Source of the DNA: Pseudoselenomonas ruminantium | Lineage (GTDB): Bacteria > Bacillota > Negativicutes > Selenomonadales > Selenomonadaceae | NCBI GenBank assembly: GCA_015058625.1 | Contig: SVCA01000001.1 | Coordinates: 186,001 to 250,000 of the forward strand | Reading direction: 5' to 3' | Length of the DNA stretch: 64,000 bases | Shown here: one piece after another, positions 33,740 to 42,400 of the stretch | Position numbering within the stretch: position 1 is the stretch's first letter | Layout of the letters: each line of letters opens with the position of its first letter | Notes under the pieces: generated by a model | What the model was told of the DNA's origin: nothing | Databases searched by the model: none | Seen by the model: the letters and a program-made list of their open reading frames with translations, nothing else | Program-made: the position numbers and the translations under genes

Positions 33740-34130
33740 TGCCAAAATCACCCGCCTTATAGGTGCCGCAAACCGCCCGGGCTCCTTCCAAATTATCCTT
33801 GCTGGCAGACTCTATACTGTAGTTGTCAATTTCGAGCGTAATAATCTTGCCATCCTTAAGCCTGCATTTTCCCTTTGGCGGCTTCACGCTGTCGATATCG
33901 TTGACATAATCGCTCAAATCTTTCAAAGTTGCAGGTGACGTCCCTTTTTCCAGCTGATAGACCGCAATGGCTGCATCAAGTGTGGTCAAATCGCTCTGTA
34001 CCTTAGCCGTGTTCGCCGTGGCGATAGCTGAATTAAAGCGGGGCACCGCCATGCTGGCCATAATTCCGATCAAACATAGCGCGATGAGCACTCCCAATAA
34101 AGAAAAACCTGCCTGACTTGAATTCCGCAT
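33729..34130 (-). CDS. type IV pilin-like protein lacking Glu5
   Basis: 133 residues from ATG 34130 (GGAGGCATTTGT upstream). Leader RNSSQAG, then FSLLGVLIALCLIGIMASMAVPRF, a long prepilin helix. Position +5, normally Glu, is Gly here. The body resembles small GspG-type major pilins: TLDAAIAVYQLEKGTSPATLKDLSDYV (about 50-77), with two cysteines near the end (KCRLKDG, AVCGTY) able to form a pilin disulfide. First gene of the eight-gene pilus operon. Assembly ATPase and platform genes are not in the window. Confidence 0.72.
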   Translation of the reverse strand: MRNSSQAGFSLLGVLIALCLIGIMASMAVPRFNSAIATANTAKVQSDLTTLDAAIAVYQLEKGTSPATLKDLSDYVNDIDSVKPPKGKCRLKDGKIITLEIDNYSIESASKDNLEGARAVCGTYKAGDFGNGH

Positions 34131-34223
34131 ACAAATGCCTCCATTCCTGTACACCAACTCTCATATTTCTTTAATCAAAAAGTTCTTCTATAAATAACAT
34201 TTAATTCCTGCTAACCCAAATAA

Positions 34224-34255
34224 AAAAATCCGAGCGCTTAATCACTCGGATTTTT
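34224..34255 (-). terminator. terminator of the DUF2156-recO operon
   Basis: AAAAATCCGAG (34224-34234) pairs with CTCGGATTTTT (34245-34255), at the recO stop codon; on the minus strand T-runs follow. It separates the era-recO operon from the pilus operon. Confidence 0.85.
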
Positions 34256-34982
34256 ATAATTGCTGAATAAAGGCCAGCGACTTCAACGGCCTGCCCAAAA
34301 GACTCTGCAGATAAGTCAAAAACAAATGCTCGGCCTGCATCAGCAGGCTCCCTGTTATCTTTAGTGCTGGAGGATTTTCCCAGTCATAGTCCCGAAGCGC
34401 CAGAATGAAGCGGCGCAAATCGTCAGGAAAAGGTTCAGCGCCCGGCTCCTGACAGTCCGGACACAAAATGCCGCCGGCACTAAGGCTGAAAAAAGCATCA
34501 TCATCCACCGTCTGTCCACAATGGACGCAATGCTCGAAATGCAGCTGCATCCCTGTGAACTCCAGCAGCTGAATCATGGCCATCAACGCCGTGACTCTGG
34601 GATTGCGCACCTCAAAGGAATCGAGAACATACAGCAGCCGCCCAAACATCTGCGGTTCTGCCTGCCCCGGCGGCAGAAATTCCCGCAGGAACTCCGCCAC
34701 AAAGCTGCCGTAGGCCATGACTTCCAAATCTTCGGTGAGCTTCTTGTAATGGCGCTTCAAGGTACACTGCCGCACAGTGTCCACCCGCTTGCCTTCGGAG
34801 AGCTGCACTTCAATGCTCGAAAACATCTGCATGCCTGCGGCCAAGGGGCTGCGGGGACGGCGGCAGCCAAAAGCCGCGGCCTCCACAAGGCCGCGGTCAT
34901 AGGTAAAGAGCGTCACCATCTTATCCGCTTCGCCCCAGTTTTTAGAGCCGAGCACCACGGCGGCGGTCTGATAGCTGGCCAT
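34254..34982 (-). CDS. recO: DNA repair protein RecO
   Basis: 242 residues. Loads RecA with RecF and RecR. The OB-fold N-domain shows TAAVVLGSKNWGEADKMVTLFTYDRG (about residues 5-30). A zinc finger is present as HCVHCGQTVDDD and ILCPDCQEPG (CxxC...CxxC, about 148-180). It overlaps the DUF502 gene by 1 bp and ends the operon. Confidence 0.93.
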   Translation of the reverse strand: MASYQTAAVVLGSKNWGEADKMVTLFTYDRGLVEAAAFGCRRPRSPLAAGMQMFSSIEVQLSEGKRVDTVRQCTLKRHYKKLTEDLEVMAYGSFVAEFLREFLPPGQAEPQMFGRLLYVLDSFEVRNPRVTALMAMIQLLEFTGMQLHFEHCVHCGQTVDDDAFFSLSAGGILCPDCQEPGAEPFPDDLRRFILALRDYDWENPPALKITGSLLMQAEHLFLTYLQSLLGRPLKSLAFIQQL

Positions 34983-35593
34983 TACTTTTTCTCCTCAGCT
35001 TTCGGCATATCACTGATGCGCTTGGGCATAACGGCACCTGCCGTCAGCATGTACTGCAGGGCTGACTCGCTGCTGATGTCCAAATAAGTCACATCACTTT
35101 TCTTCACAAAGAGATTGGTGCCGGAGGTCATGTTAAGACTCCAGGGCACGAATACACAGACGTAATCATCCCCGAGCTTGTCCTTCAAAGTCTGGGGCAC
35201 ATCTGCCATGATGAAGCCCAACGCCTGGGACTGATGGAAGGGCACGAGCACCACATGGTCAAACATATTGTTGGACTCAAATACCGCCGTGGACAGATGC
35301 TTGACGCTGTTGTAGATGAACTTTATCACGGGAATCTTGCCCAGCAGAGTTTCCCCGATATGAATCAGACGACGCGCCGCCCAATAGGTGGATGCCCAGC
35401 CCGTCAGGTAGATGACCAGTAACAGGGTGACAATGCCCATGCCCGGAAAATAGAATGGGAGGTGCTTGCCCAGCACCCCTTCCGTAAAGTTCAGCGTTTC
35501 CAGTACCACAAAGACCGTGATAGCCAAAGGCACGAGAATAATCAGGCCGTTGATAAAACGGCGGGAAATACGTTTGGAGAGGCTTTCCTTCAT
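34982..35593 (-). CDS. DUF502 membrane protein
   Basis: 203 residues. Two membrane spans: NGLIILVPLAITVFVVLETL (about 15-34) and FPGMGIVTLLLVIYLTGWAS (about 48-67). The family core GKIPVIKFIYNSVKHLSTAV and VPWSLNMTSGTNLFV is clear. The role is not established; plant homologues are called COV proteins. Overlaps era by 4 bp and recO by 1 bp. Confidence 0.88.
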   Translation of the reverse strand: MKESLSKRISRRFINGLIILVPLAITVFVVLETLNFTEGVLGKHLPFYFPGMGIVTLLLVIYLTGWASTYWAARRLIHIGETLLGKIPVIKFIYNSVKHLSTAVFESNNMFDHVVLVPFHQSQALGFIMADVPQTLKDKLGDDYVCVFVPWSLNMTSGTNLFVKKSDVTYLDISSESALQYMLTAGAVMPKRISDMPKAEEKK

Positions 35594-36489
35594 CGCTCGT
35601 CACCAAAGCCGAAATTGCGCAGGATGCCATCCCGGTCACGCCAATCCTTCTTGACTTTAACCCAGAGGTCGAGGAATACCTTGGAACCCAGGAGATTCTG
35701 AATATCCGTGCGGGCCAGTGCGCCGATTTCCTTGAGCATGGTGCCCTTGGCACCGATCACAATGCCCTTCTGGGAATCGCGTTCCACATAGATAGTAGCG
35801 CGGATATAAACATCATCATTGGGACGGGTAGTCATCTCATCCACATCCACGGCAATGGCATGGGGAATCTCGTCACGCGTGAGCTGCAGGGCCTTTTCGC
35901 GGATGAGTTCAGCCACAATCAAGCGTTCCGGCTGGTCGGTGACCATATCCTCGGGATAATACTGCGGGCCTTCGGGCAGATACTTCTTGGCTTCCGTCAG
36001 CAGGCTGTCCAGATTCATTTCCTCTTTGGCAGAAATGGGCACCACACCGGCGAACTCATACTTGGAGGTATAGTTCGAGATAATGGGCAAAGCCTGTTCC
36101 CGCTCAATCAAATCCAGCTTGTTGACCACGAGGATAACCGGACGTTTCGTTGCCTGCAAGCGCTCTAAGATATAATGTTCCCCCGGCCCCATCTTTTCCG
36201 TAGCATCCACCACAAAGAAGATGGCATCTACTTCGCGCAGGGTGCCTTCGGCAGCCTTGACCATGTACTCGCCCAGTTTATGCTTGGGCTTATGGATGCC
36301 CGGCGTGTCGAGGAACACAATCTGTGCATCCGGCTGAGTCAGGATGCACAAAATACGATTGCGGGTGGTCTGGGGTTTATCGCTCATGATGGCGATTTTC
36401 TGCCCAATCAGGGTGTTGATAAGCGTGGACTTGCCCACATTGGGACGGCCAATAACGGCGATAAAGCCGGATTTCATCTTCTGCTCCAT
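35590..36489 (-). CDS. era: GTPase Era
   Basis: 299 residues from ATG 36489 (AAAGAGG seven bases upstream). GTPase that aids 30S maturation by binding 16S rRNA. G1 GRPNVGKSTLINTLIG (about residues 12-27), G3 FLDTPGIHKPKHKLGE (about 61-76), G4 VNKLDLI (about 125), then a C-terminal KH domain with IVIGAKGTMLKEIGALARTDI (about 242-262). Lies 20 bp after ybeY, the usual partner. Confidence 0.97.
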   Translation of the reverse strand: MEQKMKSGFIAVIGRPNVGKSTLINTLIGQKIAIMSDKPQTTRNRILCILTQPDAQIVFLDTPGIHKPKHKLGEYMVKAAEGTLREVDAIFFVVDATEKMGPGEHYILERLQATKRPVILVVNKLDLIEREQALPIISNYTSKYEFAGVVPISAKEEMNLDSLLTEAKKYLPEGPQYYPEDMVTDQPERLIVAELIREKALQLTRDEIPHAIAVDVDEMTTRPNDDVYIRATIYVERDSQKGIVIGAKGTMLKEIGALARTDIQNLLGSKVFLDLWVKVKKDWRDRDGILRNFGFGDER

Positions 36490-36509
36490 ATATGCCTCTT
36501 TCCTATTTC

Positions 36510-36974
36510 TCAATCTCTGCTAATACCTAATTTATCCATAACGAAGCGCTGTTCCGCTTCCATTTCTTCCCGTTCTTCATCTTCCATATGGTCATAGCCC
36601 AAAAGATGCAGCATGCCATGCACGGTCAAAAAGGCCACTTCACGGCGCACACTGTGGCCGTAATCAGCAGCCTGTTCTTCCGCCCGCTCCAAGGAGATAA
36701 TCAAATCCCCGAGCATATTGACGGTACTGCCGCCTACCACTTCCGGCTCCTCGCTTTCGTTGAAGGCAAAGGAAATCACGTCGGTGGGTCTGTCCACACC
36801 GCGATACTCCCGGTTAATCACATGGATATGCTCATTATCGGTGAGGGTCACGCTGACTTCGCTGTCCTCCACACCATAAAGTTTCCCCACCGTCTCGATG
36901 GCGGTGCGGATATTGTCGATATATTCTTCCGGTACTTCCAACTCTTCCGGTTCGTTGCTGATGATGATTTCCAT
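36510..36974 (-). CDS. ybeY: endoribonuclease YbeY
   Basis: 154 residues from ATG 36974 (AGGAAAAG upstream, overlapping the phoH end). The zinc motif VHGMLHLLGYDHMEDEEREEM (Hx3Hx5H, about residues 119-139) is complete, with TDVISFAFNE near 72. Acts in 16S 3'-end processing and ribosome quality control. One base separates it from the phoH stop. Confidence 0.96.
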   Translation of the reverse strand: MEIIISNEPEELEVPEEYIDNIRTAIETVGKLYGVEDSEVSVTLTDNEHIHVINREYRGVDRPTDVISFAFNESEEPEVVGGSTVNMLGDLIISLERAEEQAADYGHSVRREVAFLTVHGMLHLLGYDHMEDEEREEMEAEQRFVMDKLGISRD

Positions 36975-36975
36975 G

Positions 36976-37980
36976 TTACTTTTCCTGTTTCGCCTTTTCC
37001 TTCTCTTTTTCGGCCTTGCGCTTTTCTTCGTAAGCACCATAAGCCTCGACAATGCGGGTAACCACTTCGTGACGGATGACGTCCAACGGAGCCAGCCGCA
37101 CAATGCCTACCCCCTTGACATGTTCGAGGACTTTGGCCGCTTCCCTAAGACCTGACGTTACGCCCCGCGGCAAGTCCACCTGACCTAAATCGCCGGTAAC
37201 CACCATGCGGGAACCAAAGCCCAGACGGGTCAAAAACATCTTCATCTGCTTGTCCGTAGTGTTCTGGGCCTCGTCGAGGATGATGAAGGCATCTTCCAAC
37301 GTGCGGCCGCGCATATAAGCCAGCGGTGCAATCTCGATAAAGCCCTTGGCCATGAATTTCGTATAGGTGTCCTGACCTAAAATATCCTGCAGGGCATCAT
37401 AGAGTGGGCGCAAGTATGGGTCAACCTTATCCTGCAAATCGCCGGGCAAAAAGCCCAACCGTTCCCCGGCTTCCACGGCCGGACGCGTCAGGATAATCTT
37501 GCGCACTTCGCGATTGCGCAGGGCGGCCACGGCCATAACCACCGCCAGATAGGTCTTGCCGGTACCGGCAGGGCCGATGCCGAAGGTGATGGAATTATGA
37601 CGGATGGTGTCAAGATACCGTCGCTGCCCCAAGGTCTTGGGACGCACATGACGGCCCCGGGCGGTAACGAGAATCGTATCGCCAAAGAGTGTATGCAGGG
37701 CTTCCCCCTTGCCGCCTTTTACAAGGCCAATCCCGTAGCGCACCTCGTGCATGGTGATGGTTGTCCCCTGACGATAGAGATAGAGAAGCTCCTCCATCAC
37801 CTTGGCCGCCATCTCTACCTGCGCGCCTTCCCCGAAAATTTCCACCTGTGTGCCCCGGCTGATAAACTGACAGTCAAATTCACTGCGAAACACCTGTAAA
37901 AACTCATCGCCTTCACCCAAAAGAGCGAAGGCTTCATGATTGTCCTGAAAAATAATTTTTCGTTCTAATGCCTGCTGCAA
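36976..37980 (-). CDS. phoH: PhoH-like ATPase
   Basis: 334 residues. Walker [19 protein letters not shown] (about residues 139-156), Walker [22 protein letters not shown] (about 234-254) and [12 protein letters not shown]. An N-terminal KH-like region precedes the ATPase. A lysine-rich tail ([15 protein letters not shown]) ends the protein. Role uncertain, linked to RNA metabolism by its constant link with ybeY and era. Starts 31 bp after the DUF2156 gene. Confidence 0.93.
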   Translation of the reverse strand: MQQALERKIIFQDNHEAFALLGEGDEFLQVFRSEFDCQFISRGTQVEIFGEGAQVEMAAKVMEELLYLYRQGTTITMHEVRYGIGLVKGGKGEALHTLFGDTILVTARGRHVRPKTLGQRRYLDTIRHNSITFGIGPAGTGKTYLAVVMAVAALRNREVRKIILTRPAVEAGERLGFLPGDLQDKVDPYLRPLYDALQDILGQDTYTKFMAKGFIEIAPLAYMRGRTLEDAFIILDEAQNTTDKQMKMFLTRLGFGSRMVVTGDLGQVDLPRGVTSGLREAAKVLEHVKGVGIVRLAPLDVIRHEVVTRIVEAYGAYEEKRKAEKEKEKAKQEK

Positions 37981-38011
37981 AAAATCTGTTCACCTCTAGC
38001 GTATTAGCAAA

Positions 38012-38914
38012 TCAATCTGCGATATACTTCGCATTGTACTTTTCAATCATCTTTTCCGGTTTATAGGACTCCTTGGCCTTGCGCAGGCCTTCCTGCCCCA
38101 TGTCTTCTTCGCGGTTGATATAGGTCATGCCGCTCCATTCATGCTCAACAAAGCCCTGATTGATGGCCGGATATGCTCCCCGAATATTGGGGTCAGCCTT
38201 TTCCACATGCACCACCACGGAATCGCTGTTGAGCTGCTCGCCGAAGGTAAAGGCAATGATTCGCCCGTCCAGACAGATTGCCCCGCCCTTCAGTTGGAAG
38301 TAATCCCAGTCAGCAAAGAGTTCCAAAATGGCATCCCGCTCCCAGGGAATGAACTCCGACTCCGGCATGGCCTCAATATGGGCTGCATACCATTTCTCCA
38401 GCTCGGCCTTGCAGGCAGGCAGGATTTCCGGCGTGATTTCCATATACTCTGCCTCGGGATAGAGTTTCCGAAAGGCATTCAGATGGTTCTTCTTGGAATG
38501 CAGCTTGCGCCCAGACAGCGTGATGAGCTTTTCTGCCAGATAAACGTAGTCAAAATTATCCCGGTCTGCCTCAATAGCAAACTGCCCCGGATACTGCTGC
38601 TGCAAAAAATCTGCGAAATGCTTCTCCACACCGGTAAAGGCCAGCGTCTTCTCCTGACTGGCAAAATAAGCACGGAAGGTATCCACCGCTTCCTGCCAGC
38701 GCCCTTCCTCACAGACGGGCTGCAAGGCATAGAGCTGCCCTTCCCATTCACAGGTGAGATAGAGAATCTCCCCCTGTTCACAAATCTCTACATGATAGGG
38801 CTTGCGCCACATAAAGAGATTGGTGAAATTGAAATGGGAATTTTCATAGTAACCGCTTCGGTAATATCTATCCAATAAACTCTTGTCATCTTTGGTTAAT
38901 TCTTTGAACTTAAT
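38012..38914 (-). CDS. DUF2156-family (LPG-synthase C-domain-like) protein
   Basis: About 300 residues. A GNAT-like fold protein: EYNFTNLF-type signature here as NSHFNFTNLFMWRKPYHVE, then SGRKLHSKKNHLNAFRKLYPE (about 120) and INREEDMGQEGLRKAKESYKPEKM near the end, matching DUF2156 proteins related to the catalytic domain of phosphatidylglycerol lysyltransferases. The conserved family N-terminus (FKELTKDDKSLLDRYY) lies in frame upstream of the first usual start (TTG 38875). An AGGAGG at 38924-38929 points to ATT codons at 38917 or 38914, so translation probably starts at a rare ATT. Leads the phoH-ybeY-era operon. Confidence 0.8.
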   Translation of the reverse strand: MKFKELTKDDKSLLDRYYRSGYYENSHFNFTNLFMWRKPYHVEICEQGEILYLTCEWEGQLYALQPVCEEGRWQEAVDTFRAYFASQEKTLAFTGVEKHFADFLQQQYPGQFAIEADRDNFDYVYLAEKLITLSGRKLHSKKNHLNAFRKLYPEAEYMEITPEILPACKAELEKWYAAHIEAMPESEFIPWERDAILELFADWDYFQLKGGAICLDGRIIAFTFGEQLNSDSVVVHVEKADPNIRGAYPAINQGFVEHEWSGMTYINREEDMGQEGLRKAKESYKPEKMIEKYNAKYIAD

Positions 38915-38953
38915 AATATTCAGCCTCCTATTGAAAATGGCTTTCTATTACCC

Positions 38954-38996
38954 ATTATAGATGACATGTCAATACTTGGCCGTGACCTGAGTCACG
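38954..38996 (-). promoter_or_regulatory. CRP-type site and promoter before DUF2156-phoH
   Basis: Minus strand TATAAT at 38954-38959 has no -35 hexamer 17 bases upstream. Instead a symmetric CGTGAC-CTGA-GTCACG (38981-38996; GTGA-N6-TCAC) is centred 41.5 bases before the expected start point (about 38947), the spacing of class II CRP/FNR activation. A TGACATGTCA palindrome (38962-38971) lies between the two. Confidence 0.55.
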
Positions 38997-39375
38997 CTAA
39001 CTTCTTCTGACCGCAGGTGGCTTCCGCTGCCGCTACGACTTCTTCCAGGTTGCCGCCGTTAGCTGCCACCACAGCTGCTTGCATGGTGCCTTCGAGCAAC
39101 GGACAGTCCGCCATGCGCACCGCATCATCTTTTAAGTTTTCCAGCACCAGTTCCGTAGTCATAATGGCGCTGCCCATATCCATAATCACCACAGCCCCAT
39201 CCCGGCCGCAGACAAATTCCACTGCTTTGCTGATTTTCTCGTAACTGGTGCCCATGATACCATCATCGAGGCCTCCGGCTGCAGCAATCTGCACGCCGCC
39301 CGCCATCATCTCAGCCATTTCTTTGACACCTTCGGCAAGTTTTACATTATGGGATACCACAACAATCCCTACCAA
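38992..39375 (-). CDS. PTS-dependent dihydroxyacetone kinase subunit DhaM-like
   Basis: 127 residues, one EIIA-mannose-type domain. The active His is at position 9 (GIVVVSHNVKLAEGV), with GGLDDGIMGTSYEKI near residue 35 and DMGSAIMTTELVLE near 67, both characteristic of DhaM. DhaM passes phosphate from HPr to DhaL-ADP. No dhaK or dhaL is in the window, so partners must be elsewhere or the protein has another role. Separated from purL by 80 bp. Confidence 0.8.
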   Translation of the reverse strand: MVGIVVVSHNVKLAEGVKEMAEMMAGGVQIAAAGGLDDGIMGTSYEKISKAVEFVCGRDGAVVIMDMGSAIMTTELVLENLKDDAVRMADCPLLEGTMQAAVVAANGGNLEEVVAAAEATCGQKKLA

Positions 39376-39455
39376 AACAGTAACCTCCCTCTTATAGGTA
39401 AATGCGGCCAGCTATAAATAGACCGACCGCACCCCTGTTATTTTAGTTTTAACAA

Positions 39456-42400
39456 TTACTGATAATAAGCGACCCCAGCCTCAAAGAGCTGCTGGTCTTT
39501 TTCCCCCGGCACATTGCGGGCAATATCCTTGCCGATGCGCTCGGAATGTCCCATCTTACCCAATACACGGCCATCGGGGCTCGTGATGCCCTCCACCGCA
39601 CTGACGGAACCGTTGGGATTATAGGGAATATACAAGGACGGATTCTCATTTTCATCCACATACTGGGTGGCAATCTGACCACGCACCCTCATGCGGGCGA
39701 GAATTTCCTTATCGGCAACAAAGCGTCCCTCACCATGGGAAACCGCAATGGTATGTACATCCCCCACATTGACATTGTTGAACCACGGGGAAAGATTGGA
39801 TACCACCTTGGTCTGGACCATGCAGGAAACATGCCGACCTATGTTATTATACGTCAAAGTTGGCGAACTGTCTACCAAATCACGAATTTCTCCGTATGGA
39901 ACAAGTCCCAGTTTGATTAAAGCCTGGAAACCGTTGCAGATACCCAGCATCAAACCGTCCCGCTTAAAGAGCAGTTTATGCACTTCTTCCTTGATGCGCG
40001 GATTGCGGAACATGGCCGCAATGAACTTGCCGGAACCATCCGGTTCGTCACCGCCGCTGAAACCGCCCGGCAACATGATGATGTTGGCCTCCTTGATGCC
40101 CTTGACGATGGCTTCCACCGATTCCTCAACGGCGCTGGGCGTAAGGTTGCGAATGACCAGCGTTTCCGCTTTGGCACCGGCCCGTTCCCAAGCCCGTGCC
40201 GAATCGTATTCGCAGTTTGTACCGGGGAATACAGGGATAAAGACCTGCGGCCTAGCCAACTTTGTATGCGAACGAATGGCCACACCCTCGGTGTAAGTCA
40301 TATCCATGATTCTTTCCTTGGGATACTGCTTCACCTGCGTGGGGAAAATCTTTTCCAAAGGCTTGGTGTAGGCCGTCTCGATATCCGCCAGCATGATGAC
40401 CGCATCATCACAGACCACACTGGGGCCTGCGGTGGTTTCACCAATCAGTTGGCAGCCTGCCTCTGACAGGATCTTTTCCAACCGCTCGGAATCAGCCACT
40501 TCGAGCAGCAACGCACCGTAGTCCGGCGTAAAGAGTTCATTCCGCATCATGGGCTTGGTGAACTTGAAGCCCACGCCATTGCCCAGCACCATCTTGGACA
40601 CAGCGGCAGCTATACCGCCCACACCAATGCTCTGTGCCGCAAAGACGCGATGCTTTTCCATGAGGTCCGTAACCAGCGCCCAGCGCTTCCGCATCTTGGG
40701 GAAGTCCGGCAAATCCTGCTCGTCCTTCGGAGCCGGCACGAGATAAACCTTGTTGCCGGGATACTTGAATTCCGGCGAAACCGCATCACTGGCCTTCAGT
40801 GTCGTAACGGCAAAAGCTGCCAGCGTCGGCGGTACATGGATATCTTCAAAGGTGCCGGACATGGAATCCTTGCCGCCGATGGCAGGAATCTCCAGTTCAT
40901 GCTGTGCCCAAAGTGCACCCAGAAGTGCAGCGAAGGGCTTGCCCCATTTTTCTTCGTCCTTGCCCAGACTCTCGAAGTATTCCTGGAAGGTCAGGCGAAT
41001 CTTATCCGCCCGGCCGCCCAAGGCCACCATCTTAGCGGCGGCTTCCACCACCGCATAGAGGGCACCATGGAAGGGGCTCCATTCCGTCAGCGCCGGATTC
41101 AGGCCAAAGGTCATGGCCGTAGCCGTGTTGGTTTCTGCACCTTCTACGGGCAGTTTTGCCACCATGCCTTCAGCAGGGGTCAACTGACGCTTGCCACCAA
41201 AGGGCATCAGCACCGAATTGCCGCCAATGGTGGAGTCAAAGCGCTCAGCCAAGCCTTTCTGACTGCAGACATTCAAATCCTTGAGGTTGGTAAGCCAGCT
41301 CTGTTCCAGATTCTTCTTCTCCGCCTCAACGGCCGCCGGAATCGTTCTTAAATAGCGGTTCTTTTCGTCCGGGCTGGTGATTTTGGCTTTTACATGCTGA
41401 CGCACACCGTTGGTATCCAGGAAGGAACGGTTCATCTGCACAATGGCATTGCCCCGCCATTTCATAATCAGCCGTGGTTCCTTGGTGATTTCCGCCACTT
41501 TCGTCGCTTCGAGGTTTTCTTCATCAGCCAGCTGGGCGAATTTACCCAAATGCTCGGGACGGATAACCACAGCCATGCGCTCCTGCGATTCGGAGATGGC
41601 CAGTTCCGTGCCGTCAAGGCCCTTGTACTTTTTCTTCACCGCATCCAGATTGATGGTAAGGCCCGGAGCCAATTCGCCGATAGCCACGGCCACACCGCCC
41701 GCACCAAAGTCGTTGCAGCGCTTAATCATGCGGCTGACAACCGGATTGCGGAACAGACGCTGAATCTTGCGCTCCGTGGGCGGATTGCCCTTCTGCACTT
41801 CTGCACCACAGGAGGTCAGGGATTCTTCCGTATGTTCCTTCGAGGAACCGGTGGCACCGCCACAGCCATCACGGCCGGTACGTCCGCCAACCAGCACGAC
41901 GATATCACCGGCAGCCGGCACCTCCCGTACCACATTGGCCTTGGGGGCAGCAGCGATAACCGCACCGATTTCCATGCGCTTGGCCATGTAGCCTTCGTGG
42001 TAAACTTCCCGTACTTGCCCCGTAGCCAGACCAATTTGATTGCCGTAGGAGCTGTAGCCAGCAGCAGCGCCCAAGGTGATTTTCTTCTGGGGCAGCTTGC
42101 CCGGCAGGGTGTCCTTGAGCAGGCGGCGCGGGTCAGCAGCACCAGTGACGCGCATGGCCTGATAGACATAGGAACGGCCGGACAGCGGGTCGCGGATAGC
42201 ACCACCCAGACAGGTAGCGGCACCACCGAAAGGCTCGATTTCCGTAGGATGGTTGTGGGTTTCGTTCTTGAACATCACCAGCCAATCCTCTTTTTTGCCG
42301 TCGATATCAGCTTCCACCACGATGGAGCAGGCATTGATTTCCTCAGATTTATCCAGGTCTGCCAGCTTGCCGTCCTTGCGCAGGGCCTTCATGCCGATAA

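Noticed and set aside
34140..34220. Promoter of the pilus operon
   Set aside because: Weak TTATTT/TTAAAG-like hexamers can be found, but no pair is convincing, and no sigma-54 GG-N10-GC pattern was seen.
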